Origin: Enchytraeus crypticus
Lineage: Eukaryota; Annelida; Clitellata; Enchytraeida; Enchytraeidae
Direction of reading: 5' to 3'
Length of the DNA stretch: 64,000 nt
Assembly: GCA_905160935.1 (NCBI GenBank)
Contig: CAJHZI010000437.1
Location: 1-64,000, forward strand
The position numbers and the translations under genes were made by a program. The notes under the pieces were generated by a model, which was not told the DNA's origin, made no database searches, and saw only the letters and a program-made list of their open reading frames with translations. Shown here one piece after another: positions 1 to 12,189 of the stretch; positions within the stretch are counted from its first letter, which is position 1; every line of letters begins with the position of its first letter.

Positions 1-99
1 TTCCTGGGAAATACTCGAGGCTTCCCTTAAGAGACGAGGAGATCACGCTGCTGATTGACTTGTGTCACAATACCCTATGAATAACAACAACAACAACAA

Positions 100-225
100 A
101 AGAATTAGAGTGCTACTGTCGTCCATGACAGCATTGAGCACTATGGTACCAAATTCAATCCAATGAGCAGAGTGTGGGGTCCGAAACGGTGCAAGCATAA
201 ATCCGGGAAGTCAGTCCGATGAAGG
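100..225 (-). repeat. Dispersed repeat family C, copy
   Basis: This is a copy, in reverse orientation, of a roughly 130-bp repeat. Hallmarks are GAGTGCT near one end, GTTGTCAT / ATGACAAC beside GAGCACT, a GCTCATCGG-like block, and a ggtgcaaattccaaaa-like end, with a TTG or CAA trinucleotide tail. Other copies lie near 6118, 26385, 34425, 38585, 40655, 50740, 53938 and 54045, and the same unit builds the foldback element at 27249-29132. It has no coding capacity. The short, tailed form suggests a SINE-like or MITE-like element, but no tRNA-like promoter was recognised. Confidence 0.55.
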
Positions 226-1570
226 GTACTACTGGAATGGAGGTTTACGTGTTGGTCTCAGTTCCTGTGAAATGGTTGAATAGGAGAGGTCAACGAGAAA
301 AGCCTTCAACCGTCTACGAAACTGTTCATACAGAAGGAAAGGACGACAACTGAACGTGTTGAATATACCGCTTACAGATTGCTAGTGAGAATGTACATGT
401 GTAAAGTATTGTAATGTTGAGTACAGTGTGGATGAAAGTTATTCAAATTTATTATTACAATAATCCAATTAAATAATCAAATAAATATTAAGTAATCCCA
501 GTTGATACAAACTCATGCCAACAATGAAAAAATATTCAAAGTAATTAGAAGCCTTAAGAGTGTTGACTGCAAATAATCAATCGAGGATATTTTTTAAGGT
601 ATTGGTTAACGTTATTTTTAGAAATAATTTATAGTTTACTTCCGTTTTTACGTTATTTTTGTAATTGTTTACGGTTGATATCTTTCCATAATAGATTAAC
701 CGTAAACTGACGTGTGCAAATTTCCATCTATAGCTGCAGTACATTTTACAATAAGATGAGCTCTATATGTAAATTTTGCCTGATTGATGAGATGAGTGAT
801 ACATAGATAGAGTAATTGAATGATTGATTAGTGAATCGGAAAGTTTCTGACTACGATTTACATGTTCATGTGCAGAATTTAAATTCAAATCTAGTGAAAC
901 TTAATTGAGACCTCAGGCTTGAGACTTGGACAAAAGTAACACCCTAATTTCGTCATTGTTGTTGTTGTTGTTGCTGTTGTAGCTGTTGAACTAAGAATTT
1001 CTAGGATTAACTCACCACATGCACTCGACAAAACTAACGCACACCTTTAACGTACTCAACTCGATCAATAAACTATTGAAATAAAGTGGCCATGATTCTT
1101 GAAAACGGAAGTAAACTATATATATATGAATTGCAAACAAGTATTTTATAACTTTGTAATTTAATTTTAAAATATGCAAGAATTCATATTAGTCATGAAA
1201 TCTGACGAGCAGAGTCGTATATATCAATACTTCCCAATAAAACTTAGGCTATGTGATTGATTAAAATTAATTATTTGCTTATAACTCGTGGCTCTGAAGT
1301 TAGCTTTATTTTATATTAGAAATATGATTCTATCGTTTCTTTGCGAAGTTTAGAGTGTAAACATTATGGGATTGTTTTATTTTCTTACTTTTCAGACATT
1401 TTTCAAGGAACCTGGGGCATTGGCGAACAGTCTTCAACAGGTTTAGGTTTATATTGTAGGTGCAATGTAATATAAATTTTGTAGCTTGAAATATTAATAT
1501 GCGACGGTGAAGCAGAAATTTAATAACCTTAAAACACTAAATACATAAAGTAAGTAAAGTAAATACACAT

Positions 1571-1800
1571 TATAGTGAAATAGTCAACCATGTTGATATC
1601 TATCAAATTAATAATACCGCATGTTTAAACCGTTAGGCAACTTAGACCATTCTCCGTACAACCAGTCCAGTGAATGTCCAAGACTTTACTATCAGATCAG
1701 CGCGGCTGAGATTCGAACCCTCAAGAGTTAAATTCACCTCAGGATGTGTCATTTAAATTTTCATGACGTTACCCCTACGCTATTAAGACATTCTAAAACA
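1571..1800 (-). mobile_element. SINE-B family copy (tRNA-like head)
   Basis: Reverse-oriented copy of a roughly 230-bp repeat. Read on the minus strand it starts with a GTAGGGGTAACGTCATGAA-type block, carries a pol III B-box-like GGGTTCGAATC segment and then CTGATCTGAGAG. It ends with GATAGATATCAACATAGTTGA and TTTCACTATAATG. Other copies lie at 6829-7060, 8208-8440, 27006-27235, 35615-35762, 49783-50000 and 63334-63425. The B-box-like motif points to a tRNA-derived SINE; an A box was not confidently located. Confidence 0.65.
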
Positions 1801-2182
1801 CTAAAGAACCAAAGAAGCACTCGAGGGAAGGCTCAATAGATACTACTCGTAGCTTACGATGAACTTTACAGTTAAGCCCGTGTCGTAATTGAGCTTCAGA
1901 TTGCGTATTAGTTAGCAGAGGGCTAAAATCTGAGGGCGCAAAATCTGATTTTACGAGTGTTTACCTGATCTTATGAATGTCTTGTACGCTTTGTGTCGTC
2001 CTTTCTGCCTGACTTCTAATTATAAATAAATAAATAAGTCTATCTGCTGGCCTTGATAAGCAATTTCTCTCAATTTTATATTTTGGGCATTGGACATTAG
2101 ATTTTATTGTTTACTTTTAAAATTAAAAGATGTCTCTTGTAAAATGATGACAATAGAGTTAGTGTAACGGCGTTAATCAATC

Positions 2183-2240
2183 AATAAGAATTTAACATCC
2201 GGTTCATCGCCTTAAGGCAATGTCAGGGACGTCTCTTGAA
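2183..2240 (-). repeat. Dispersed repeat family F, copy
   Basis: Shares the block AACATCCGGTTC...GGCAATGTCAGGGACG with 17990-18060 and 50395-50450. Each copy is joined to an ATTGATTGATTG or CAATCAATCAAT tetranucleotide tail, as expected for a short retroposed 3' end. Confidence 0.5.
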
Positions 2241-2640
2241 GACTCTACACAAACAGTCGCCAACGCACTGCCCGATTACAACTGAGTACACAGAGACCAC
2301 AAGAGAAAGCGAGATCAAAACAGTGGAAGTCCAAGCTCCAAGGCAAGCGGATCAAAATTTAGACCTTAACATGTTAGGACATGTACTTGTATTTTGGAAC
2401 ATGTGCTCACAAATTCAAACTCTAAAAATCTAAAAATCTAGAAATCAAGCGAGTTTCTTCAAAAACTTCACATATCAAACACTTTACTGCAATCTCAAAT
2501 CTCCCGTGGTCTATCTACTGTATGTTAATTTATAAGCTACTCAATAGTACTCTATATTACATTGTTTGTTAAGCTAGTACGCTGAGTCAATGAAACAACA
2601 GCGCTTATGTGGTTTTAACAAATAAGAAGTGCCTGACAGT

Positions 2641-2697
2641 GACCGAGAAAAGAGATAGAGACAGAGAGACAGAGAGAGATAGAAAGAATGAGATACT

Positions 2698-2745
<48 letters not shown>

Positions 2746-2755
2746 TAAGTAGAGA
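2641..2755. repeat. (GA)n microsatellite
   Basis: Nearly pure GA dinucleotide array. The serine-leucine reading frames here are repeat artefacts. Confidence 0.9.
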
Positions 2756-2984
2756 ATAAACATTTCACTATCTTAATTTAAACAGTCATTCCTCTATACC
2801 GCATTAGCATGAGCTAATACATGAGCGCCTTACTTATTGAGGGCTACTAGCCTACTACTACTACACGGTACTATACTGGGCTACTATAATACAGTCGAGC
2901 TGCGTAGTAAACAAACAGTACATCGACATTTAGAAGGTATCTTCACGTTAAATAGCTCATGACATCCTGTGTAGTATGGGTGCA

Positions 2985-3349
2985 TATTGCTACAGTGTAT
3001 TATTGTATATTATTGTTGCATTTTATAATTGCATATTACTGTTGCGTATTACTGTTTACAGTTATTGTTGCATATTACTGTTGCATATTACTGTTGCATA
3101 TTACTGTTGCATATTATTATTGCATATTGCGTTCGGGTTGTTTGAAGAATTGACCAACCGGTGACTGCACGTGTCGTACAAGGCGGCTAAAGCACTAAGA
3201 TCCAAACAAACGTCAGAAAGGGCATTCGGTTGGTGAGCGCTTAGGCTCCAGAATTGTTACAAAATTGTAAAAAACGAATATTGATCCTTTGTTGTGCCCG
3301 GGACACTGGTAATAGATTAATCGTAAACTGCACATGTCGCAAGAGGCGA

Positions 3350-3405
<56 letters not shown>

Positions 3406-3525
3406 GATTCTTTGTTGTATATTATTGTTGCATATTATTGTTATATTTTCCTGTTGCATGTATTATTGTTGTATAGTATTGTTACATTTTATTATTGTAT
3501 ATTATTATTGCATATTATTTGTTGC
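2985..3525. repeat. TATTACTGTTGCA minisatellite in two blocks
   Basis: A 13-bp unit, TATTACTGTTGCA with variants, is repeated at 2985-3130 and again at 3410-3525. Between the blocks lie a family D repeat (about 3195-3285) and a GA array (3349-3410). The element and GA tract appear to have inserted into one older minisatellite. Confidence 0.75.
3195..3285. repeat. Dispersed repeat family D, copy
   Basis: Shares CGTCAGAAAGGGCATTCGGT, then TGAGCGC and TTGTTACAAAATTG, with 11450-11545 and 51215-51300. It has no coding content; the element type is unknown. Confidence 0.5.
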
Positions 3526-3790
3526 AGAACGATTTGAAGATGCAAAACGTACTTGACTTCCATCTTGACTAAAACTATTTTTTTAATTTAAAACGGAAAA
3601 ATTTGCAAAAAAGGGAGAGCTTCATTATTTTATGAGTTAGGTAAATTAATGGAATTTAGACTAGTATTTACATGCAAAGGAAATGAAGAAGTACTAGAGA
3701 GCCCTGGATATAGATTAGCATTACGTTAGTGTTGTTTCATGGACTCCTTGTGAATGCTCTACATCTCGCGTATTTCGTTAAATCTAAAAT

Positions 3791-6544
3791 ATGACTCGAA
3801 TAGAGATTTCCTTAGTTATCTCATTAATAACATTAATTCAGGTGAGTGATAGAGTTTATGTTACTCCTTTAAACAAGTTTGCTATTCAGTGATTTTGTAA
3901 TGACCCTTAAATCTTTTATTATTTTAGTCTCCTATTAGAGTTTTCGGACCTTTGTGTCCTTTTCATTTCATGTGAATTGCTGTATTTTGTTGAATTTTTC
4001 TAGATCTTTTTTGCGTGAAATGATTGGATCAATTAAATAAAACAAATAAAAATTACGTTCAGTACTGCAGTATAATATAATTCAAAGCAAACGTCTGCAG
4101 TTCTCTCATTGTTACCATGTGAATAATGAGTAATATAAACAATTGATATTATTGGAATTCATTATGAAAATTATAGGTAGCATAAAGATAACCTGGATTA
4201 AGGGTAAATAGTATTGTTTTCTCAGGGAATGACGCCCCTGCCTAGTAAATGTTAGTCGAAGCTGAGGAAGGCATAGGGAGCCCTCCTTGTCATAATCAGA
4301 ATCCCTAGAGCATTGGTATATAACATTAAGAATGAGTATTGTTAGATGCTTTAAAGGTGCCCTTCGTACATGAAGAGGAAAAAGGAAGATAGAGGAGAGT
4401 GAGACGTTATATACCATGGACCTGCCAGTAGGCAGTGCAATAATAACGAAATTGTTTGAATATGTTCAGACTATAAAATATCTAAATATATAAATAGGCT
4501 CGCTCGGACTGGAGCGTTAGGCTTATATTTTTATATTTGTTTCACTTTCTCAGTACAGTCGGAGTCTCAACTGTTAACCAACCATTTGTATTGTTAATTA
4601 ATAATACAAACAATAATTTCGTATTGTCGAGTTCAGATACACCTAAAATAGTAAATGTTATTTAGTACCTATGATCTTGCTATCATGCAGGCTATTCAGC
4701 CCGAGGGTAAGGCTAAGTGCCAGATATAGGCTACATGTATTGAAGCAACAAGTCTTTGATAATCAGGCAATCATTCAATCATTCCCTGGACTCCCTTCAC
4801 TTACATGTTTTTTTATTTGTACGTTTACACACACGTGACATAAGCATGCACGTGTTGCGGAGCTCATTGTATAGTTTGTGTTTTTGTAGTTTTCGTAATT
4901 TCCACCTCTCCATGGTTATTAGTAATCGTTGCCTTTGTTGACGCTTCGATTGCCTCCGGCGCGGATGAAATATAACCTTCCAAAATCCTGGGTATTTCCA
5001 TTCATTCAAATCAGGTAGTACTAGGTCTTCTAAGGTGGTCGTCCATATGAGTACTAACCGTGCCCGACGTTGCTTAACTTCGTTTTATTGAGCCGTAGAT
5101 TTCGTGGCATTAAATTTGATTAATTGGGTGACTGGTTCTTTTTTGCTGGCTGACAAACAGATCGATAGATGGATGGATAGATCGATGAATCGACGGATGG
5201 ATGGATGGATCGATGTATCGATGGATCGATCGATCGATCGATTGGTTGATTGATTGCTTGTTTGGTTGATTCATTGATGGATTGATTGATTCATTGATTC
5301 ATTGCTTTATTTAGTCATTGACTGATCGATCTATTGATTGCCGGAATGATGGACAGTTGTTAGAAGGTCAGACACTAGAAGAGGAAGACGATGGGTGTGA
5401 GACGGACTTCTTCTATGATGGAGCATATGTTGAGTGCAGACCATGTGCTGAGATCTGCACCAAGCTAGAAGATATCAATTATCTGACGTACTGCAAAAAC
5501 AACTGTCCAGGTGTGTCTAGCGCCAAAATAATAACTCTAATCATAAGTTAAATAGTAATTCTGATAATAACTTAAATAATAATTTTAGTAATAAATTTAA
5601 TAGCAATTTTAATAATTATTTAAATAAGAATTTAAATAAGAATTTAAAAAAGAATTTTTATAATAATTTTAATAGCAATTCTTATAATTTCGAATAATAA
5701 TTCTAATAATAATAAAAATAATTATTCTAATAATTAGTTAAATAATAATTCTAATAATAATTTATATGATAATTATAAAAATAATTTTAATAACAATTCT
5801 AATAATAATTTTAATAATAATTCTAATAATAATTTAAATAATATTTCTAATAATAATTTAAATAATAAGCCTTGAATAAAAATTTCACTCAAAATTATAG
5901 AATCTTTCTGAGTGGGTCGATCCATAAACAATACCAACTAGAGAGTCGCCCATGATAATGTCAAGCACTAGAGAACCTACGCCATGCCTTTGTGTCAAAA
6001 ACCAAAAGTCGTTCAACAAAAGGTGTAACTCCAATATCCTTAAGTCTCTGACTGGTGAAGTGTTAGAATCAAAAACGCTTCATGATCATAATACTATGTA
6101 TATCAATAGTACTCGATGCTGTCAAGGACGACAGTAGCACTCTAGTTGTTGTTGTTATTACTGTTATCGTTACGTTTTATTAATATAGATCAGTATTACT
6201 GATCAAGGCTATCCAATGGGCTAACTGAACCCTGGATATCTAGGCCTACAACTATACGATAACAGTAATTGTATGTCAGGTCAAAGGTCAATATTACTAG
6301 TAAACATGGACTGAATAAAACTGTAAACAGCCTTGAATTTCATGGTCAACCTTATATCAGGCCTAGTGACTGATATTGTAATCGGGTTTGCACCAAGCTG
6401 TATAAACTAAACGTTTGACTTACTAATAATATCTGAAGTAGTCAATAACAGTATTATAGCAGGTATTGATATTCATTTATAATTGAATTCAATGGAATCT
6501 GTGCTATTTTAAGTGCTCTCTCGTTTCATTCGTTTTAAATGCTT

Positions 6545-6613
<69 letters not shown>

Positions 6614-6614
6614 C

Positions 6615-6678
<64 letters not shown>

Positions 6679-9442
6679 TTATATACCTAGTAAATAAACA
6701 CTTATCAAGTTCTTGACTAAGCTGTGATACGGCTTTATGTTGGCTTTGAAGCGGCACTTCATAACAGCTGGCACTATGCCAACTAATTATCCAGAAGAGC
6801 AATCTTGTTATGCTTACGTAAACAAGCAAAATAGTGAAATGATCAACTATGTTGATATCTATCACTTTATTACCACATGTTTAAAATGTTAGGCAAAATA
6901 TTCCATTTCTCATATAACCAGTCCAGTGAATGTCCGAGATTTTACTCTCAGATCCGCGCGTCTGGGATTCGAACCCGCGAGGGTTCAATTCACCTCAGAA
7001 ATTGAATCGATTCAAAACTTCTTCACGTTACCCCTACGCTATCAAGACATTCTAAAAATGTAAACATCTTTACTTTCGAAGTGTTTGCAACCCCTATGCT
7101 GTTTGTAACCCCTATGTTGCAACCCCTATTCCTCTCTACGAATAAATTCATGCTCATGCATCATTCTCTATTCTATTTGATGAAGCCAGTGGCGATGTCG
7201 GTATGATACTCGACCGCGGATCAGTATGTGCATGGTTCAAATCTTGGGCTTTTCCGTCACTGACATCGCTTTCGAGTGAGGAAACTGATTCTAACATTAG
7301 TTTTACTTTTGCTTTATTGATTGTCTTAGTATCTACTTGGTTTAGGAGATCAGGCAAGGTTTATCTTAGTATGGCTCCGATACTTTTGATTCTGACCTCT
7401 GAGATGACTTGAGATTTGTTTAATAAGTTCTGACGTTGTAGTTATGAAATCTTTCTTTTTTCTCTTGTGCTCTCTCACGGCGAGTCCAGTGTGTAAATTT
7501 CTACTCTCTGCTCTTTAATTATCCGTCATACTAATTAATTAATTAAATAATTACGTTTTTAATTTATTAATTTATTAATTAATTTATTTATTTCAGTATA
7601 TAATTTCTATGCTTTAATTACCAGGCAAACTAATTTTCTAATTACAATTTTCCGTTACTTTCTTTTAAGAAATACACTTAAAATTACTGGTCGTTAATTT
7701 AGATTTAAAATCTATCAGAGTAACTTTAAGTAGGCCTATAATAGAAGTTATAAAATTTTGAGAGCTAATTTAGTGCGACTATTTATAAACTATCTCCATA
7801 CTGTTTACCTAGTAATTTTTACATAATGATTTTATATAACTTTTTATTGAGAACATTCTCATTATATGGACACATTCTCATTTCAATTACTTTAAAACTG
7901 GCCTAAGCTTCTTCGACGTTTGATGACTCTAATTAATGCAGCCATATAATCTATTAGTGTAAACGTAAAGTTAATGATTGGCTAATTACCATTACAATGG
8001 TATAAAATTATTTATAGTTTAATGTTATAGTTTAATTGACTACACAATAGCCTACTCACTGTAAGAGGTCTTAGAGGTCCATAGGTTAAGTTATCATGAA
8101 AAATTGAACTTCGAAATATAAAAATTTTTAATATAATTAATTGAATTAAAATTTATTTGGGCTTCACGGATATGTTAGCCCATTAGTGATATTATATTAT
8201 TAATTAGAATGTCTTAATGTCGTAGGGGTAACGTCATGAAGTTTTAAATGACAGATCCTGAGGTGAATTGAACCCCTGATGGGTTCGAATCCCAGATGCG
8301 CTGATCTGAGAGTAAAATCTCGGACATTCACTGGACTGGTTATACGGAAAATGGTCTAAATTGCCTAACGGATTAAACAAGTGGTACTAAAAGTGATAGA
8401 TATCAACATAGTTGATTATTCACTATAATGCGTGTTTACTTTTATTAACTAGTTTTTACGTTATATTACAGATTATTATATCAAGATTAGAGGTCTCCAC
8501 AAAGCATCCGTAGAAATTATGACGTCTACATTGAAGACGAGAGACACCAAATACATCGATTCCAGCTCCTCATTGGATATCTCTGAAACAATCACAAAAA
8601 ACCATAAACAATTGCCAAATGAACAACAGATAAATTATCAACTACCTTATAAACAAAATCAACAACCATCAACGCAACAGGACAATGTAGTAAATGCATC
8701 AAAAGAAAGTCAAATCTCCTCAAACTTACTAAACAACCCACTCCTCTCGTTTTCAATTGTATGTCTATTTGTAGCCCTACTGGTGATACTAACTGCTTTT
8801 TTGTTTATATTCCGCTACTCCTTCCACTCCAGAAGTAGGGTCTCCCTTCCCGAGTACCACAGATCAATCAGTCGCCAGTCAACATGCTCTCACTGTCAAT
8901 CTTGTTCAGGTTCACCTGAGAGAAAAGGTATGTAAAATTTAGCACCTAGTAAAAATCACAATTTTATTTATAAATTTATTAATTCATCACATCAAACATA
9001 TAAAAACGCAGGCAAAGCAAATAGAAAGCGAAATATGGAAACGCTTGTGTGAACGGAAGATACAGGCCATAGAAGCGCTTACTTATTCCGGATTTAGTTC
9101 ATTAAAAGTACAAAATTAACATAAAAGGACTAATTAATAGAATTACATTTCGATATCAGTTCTGTACTATTGTTTAAATTGTATTTGTGTTATATTATAT
9201 ATTAAGTTTAAATTTGCTGTTCTTGATTTCATTTAAATATATTTTTATTGACTATTCGGTACCTTTTCACATTCGCCAACTTGAGAAAATTAATTTCTTC
9301 TTGTTTTCATCACGTAGACTGGTTCCCATGTACGCTGCATATTGTTTTTCCCATACGGAAGCAGAATTGTCAAGGCGCGACGGAACAAGAACTAAGAAAA
9401 CCATTAGGAACCACAGAAGACACAATATTTTCTCTAAGATAG
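3791..9442 (+). CDS. TNF-receptor-like membrane protein with one BCMA/TACI-type CRD
   Basis: Proposed exons: 3791-3841, 5315-5510, 8472-8927 and 9318-9442; phases fit and give 275 residues. Exon 1 encodes a 17-residue hydrophobic signal peptide and ends at a strong CAG/GTGAGT donor. Exon 2 holds six cysteines (C45, C58, C61, C65, C77, C81) in the pattern C-x4-FYD-x5-C-x2-C-x3-C-x11-C-x3-C, which resembles the single CRD of BCMA and TACI. Exon 3 has a Q/N/S-rich stalk, one transmembrane helix (about 174-196) and a basic juxtamembrane segment. The last exon has a TEQE tetrapeptide that fits the loose TRAF2-binding pattern [PSAT]-x-[QE]-E. The inferred role is a TNF-superfamily receptor signalling through TRAF. 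No death domain is seen. The D-x-L ligand motif of BCMA is not kept (D-G-A). Exons in the 3-kb second intron could have been missed, and the 5315 acceptor could instead be at 5356. Confidence 0.6.
4200..4441 (+). mobile_element. Decayed LINE 3' end and associated repeat
   Basis: 4365-4441 matches, in sense orientation, the 3' end of the non-LTR element at 51375-53004 (GACATGAAGAGGAAA-like block, then CCATGGACCTGCCAGTAGGC). 4200-4310 is an inverted copy of a block at 21062-21170 that includes AGTCGAAGCTGAGGAAGGCA. Non-functional remnants in intron 1 of the receptor-like gene. Confidence 0.6.
5025..5100 (+). repeat. Dispersed repeat family E, copy
   Basis: Shares GTCTTCTAAGGTGGTCG, AGTACTAACCG and GCTTAACTTCG with 56910-56985. 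Only two copies were seen in the window. Confidence 0.45.
5160..5312. repeat. GATC/GATT tetranucleotide array before an acceptor
   Basis: Imperfect array of GATG, GATC and TTGATT tetranucleotides that runs directly into the proposed acceptor of the cysteine-rich-domain exon (ttgctttatttag at 5314). Its TTGAT units resemble weak branchpoints. The same arrangement is seen at acceptors in YJU2 and the AprA-like gene. Confidence 0.7.
5530..5875. repeat. AT-rich TAATAATTC/TAATAATTT repeat tract
   Basis: About 340 bp of degenerate TAATAATTCTAATAATAATT units with no coding potential, starting just after the donor at 5510. Confidence 0.8.
6118..6170 (+). repeat. Partial family C repeat with (GTT)n tail
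   Basis: Contains CTCGATGCTGTCAAGGACGA, then CAGTAGCACTCTAG and a GTTGTTGTT tail, matching the 3' half of family C copies elsewhere. Confidence 0.5.
6549..6675. repeat. (TA)n with internal (TG)n microsatellite
   Basis: Two long TA arrays separated by a TG array. Several open frames here are repeat artefacts. Confidence 0.9.
6829..7060 (-). mobile_element. SINE-B family copy
   Basis: Reverse-oriented, near full-length copy of the family described at 1571. Read on the minus strand it shows the GGGTTCGAATCC-type B box, then the GATATCAACATAGTTGA and TTTCACTATTTTG end. Confidence 0.65.
7182..7306 (+). mobile_element. SINE-A family copy (tRNA-like head)
   Basis: Starts GAAGCCAGTGGCGATGTCGG and carries a pol III B-box-like GGTTCAAATCTTGGGC. 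It ends with the family tail CACTGACATCGCTTTCGAG, then GAGGAAACTGA and AACATTAG. About thirteen copies of this family occur in the window in both orientations. The B box with the GCCAGTGGCG start suggests a tRNA-derived SINE. Confidence 0.65.
8208..8440 (+). mobile_element. SINE-B family copy
   Basis: Plus-strand copy ending about 30 bp before the transmembrane exon of the receptor-like gene. It has the GATGGGTTCGAATCCCAG B-box segment and the GATATCAACATAGTTGA end. Confidence 0.7.
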
Positions 9443-9556
9443 GCCCCCCTATACTCTCTGACATGTTTTACACTTTTATCTCGTAGTCTATGATCTATTT
9501 TGAAATGAGAATCTTTTTGCATATTTTTATATATAAATTGGTTTATTGTGCTGTAG

Positions 9557-9681
9557 TAGACATATCACTGGTGGAATCTGAAGGAGAGAATACCATTTTG
9601 TTACCAGGAACGCTGAGACAACATCAGCAACCGTCTGTGCATAAAACCCATTCATACAGCAACAGTATGGGGCTCACCTAG
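9557..9681 (+). CDS. Possible alternative last exon of the TNF-receptor-like gene
   Basis: An acceptor (gtgctgtag) at 9556 opens a frame that is phase-compatible with the transmembrane exon donor at 8927 and gives a 41-residue tail ending NSMGLT. It has the same length and phase as the terminal exon at 9318-9442 but a different sequence, so the two would be mutually exclusive ends. Its pyrimidine tract is weaker. An AATAAA lies near 9826. Real exon or chance cannot be decided without transcripts. Confidence 0.3.
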
Positions 9682-11030
9682 CCGAGTCAAAAAGCGTTAA
9701 TGTTAAATCTTAGTTCCATGCATATTGATGAAAATATCAGTGAGTATTTGTTACAGCAGCTCTTATAATCTTGCATTCCCTACTAACCGAGTGAACTGTT
9801 TCGAATTGAAGTAGATTTGTTTATTAATAAATGTTGTTTTGTTATTTCGCTCAAAACTTTTAACTGTTGCTAAGTTTAACCGAGACGTAAGCATAAGATT
9901 GTAATTGTATTTGACACGTCGCTCATTGTCCATTCAGATATCGAGTCTATGAAGTCAATCTCGAGGCTTTCACCGACTGCGACATGCCATTTTTGTTTTT
10001 ATTTAATTTTCGTTAATTTAATATTTATATTATTATATTTTATTAATTAATTAATTTAATATTTATTAATAAAATAGAAATTTAATTTTTCTTTAATTCA
10101 ATTTATATTTAATTTTAATTTTATTGAGCTAATTTTAATGAGCATAGGCCTAAGGGAATACCTGTGTAAGTTGTTGTTTTAATTCCGCAATAATTTATCA
10201 AATAAAACACGGTGCCTTATCGAAGAAATCAATTGGGCTGCTCAGATAGTTAGATAATACTGCTCATGTACAGGCAGAAGCTGTGAATTATTTGTTACGA
10301 AGGAGTCGGAAGTGTAAATATTATCGATGAATTAATTTCAGAATAACTAACCTTTAGCGTTATTTTCCAATATCTTCATTCCTAGATTTTACGAGAATTA
10401 TTTTTTTTTTTTTTTATTAGTGAACTATTTTTAATATTGATCTAAATAAGCATGTATTATTGCACTTGATTATTCGTACTCATTTAATCGTGTATACTTG
10501 TGTATATTTTGTCTTTTCTGTTAATACTAAATCATGACCTATGCATATGTCTGTGATAACACTGCGATTCTTAAAGCTGAGCTATCAACTTTAATTGCTG
10601 AAGCCCTGTCATTTCTATCAGCTGCTTTGTCGTTTATTTTGTCATAGGCCTATTTGAAAAGGTTAAAAATTCTTATATATTGAAGTCTATCAAGACTATG
10701 AGTTTACCTTAACAAGGCAGCTACTGTATGTTCACTTCTATTTAAAAAGTGCTTTCATTGTTTACTTTCTGCGAAAACTGTATGATAATACATGTAAGGT
10801 TAAGGGTATGTTTAACGTCGGTGTCCTGCTCGAAGAGCATGTATGCTAATAGGCCTACTGTATTACGTTAACTATAGACCTATTTAAATGCATGTGTGCA
10901 ATGCATGCATATAAATAGGACCTACAGTTGCAGTTAGACTATAAAAATACAGCGATCTAAATATTCAATTCATGTCTATGCCAATAATGTATATTTAAAA
11001 TAAAAAATGTATGATAACTAAATGACTTTA

Positions 11031-11068
<38 letters not shown>

Positions 11069-11127
11069 CTTATAATATATAATAGATATAGACATGTATA
11101 CTAAATATATATATATATATATATATA

Positions 11128-11258
11128 TGGCTGGGTTGCCATGTTAGAAGTCGGGTAAGAAATACGACCGCGGATCAGGTTGATGCGGGTTCAAAGCCTG
11201 GGCTCGCCCGTCACTGCAATCCGCTTCAGTGATGAAACTGACGTTAAATATAGCTTTA
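11128..11258 (+). mobile_element. SINE-A family copy between TA arrays
   Basis: Diverged copy with GACCGCGGATCAGG, B-box-like GGGTTCAAAGCC and GAAACTGACGTTAA. It is sandwiched between two TA arrays. Confidence 0.55.
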
Positions 11259-11281
11259 TGCTTTAGCTTATAAATAATATG

Positions 11282-11332
<51 letters not shown>

Positions 11333-11449
11333 TATATATATAATTTTCCCCGGTGGTGTCCGGGGTTTTCTTGAGAATTGAACCCACCGTGTTGTGTCCG
11401 GGTTTCTTGACTGACGTGTCCTTAGAAGGCACCCCCTAAAATCCCTAAG

Positions 11450-11545
11450 ATCCATACCAACGTCAGAAAGGGCATTCGGTTGTTAAGCGCCTAGGTCTTC
11501 CATAAATTGCTACAAAATGTAAACGAATGGAAAAGTCCCTCAAAT
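11450..11545. repeat. Dispersed repeat family D, copy
   Basis: Shares CAACGTCAGAAAGGGCATTC, then TTGCTACAAAATG and AACGAATGGAAAAGTC, with 3195 and 51215. Confidence 0.5.
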
Positions 11546-11977
11546 AGGGATTGGCTGTTGGTGTGGTTTAGGACATAGATATTTTAGACAGTGTATTTTT
11601 ATCCCGACCCTTTAAACTGGATTAAGGATTTAATGGTTATATTAATATATCGATGATACAATATATAATACATGTATATGATATATATATATATATATAT
11701 TATAGATAGATTATTATATATATATATATAATATAATACATGTAATATATATATATGTATAGTTACAATATATAATACAGTTGTAACTATAGTTGTTAAC
11801 GTTAAACTTAGTAAATTAAACTTTTTTTTTTTTTTTTTTTTTTTTTGTTTTATCTCTAATGTATACAAATATATAATACATGTATATGTATATATATATG
11901 TATATATATATATATATAGTTGTTAACGTTTACGTTAAACATTAGTAAAATTAAACTTTTGTTTATCTCTGGATGAT

Positions 11978-12022
11978 CATGAGTGTCGAGCCCAGGATTT
12001 GAACCCCGCACACACTGAAAAT
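11978..12022 (-). mobile_element. SINE-A fragment
   Basis: Only the B-box core is kept: GAGCCCAGGATTTGAACCCC in reverse orientation. Confidence 0.45.
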
Positions 12023-12189
12023 GTGTGCGGGGTGTAAGTATGTGCATAAGTACAATTAAACAGAGCGTGAGTATCATAGTAGCAATAATTAGCCTACTGT
12101 GGGTCAGATATTTGTCCATAATTTATTCAAATAGCAGATATAAATAAATCGCATAATTGTAAGTAATGATCTAAGTTTACAGTATGTTA

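Noticed and set aside
2574-2768. Leucine/serine-rich small protein
   Set aside because: Translation of a GA microsatellite.
11821-11846. Poly-T run as a processed-transcript tail
   Set aside because: No transcript-like sequence adjoins it on the expected side; neighbouring sequence is TA repeats and duplicated AT-rich flanks.
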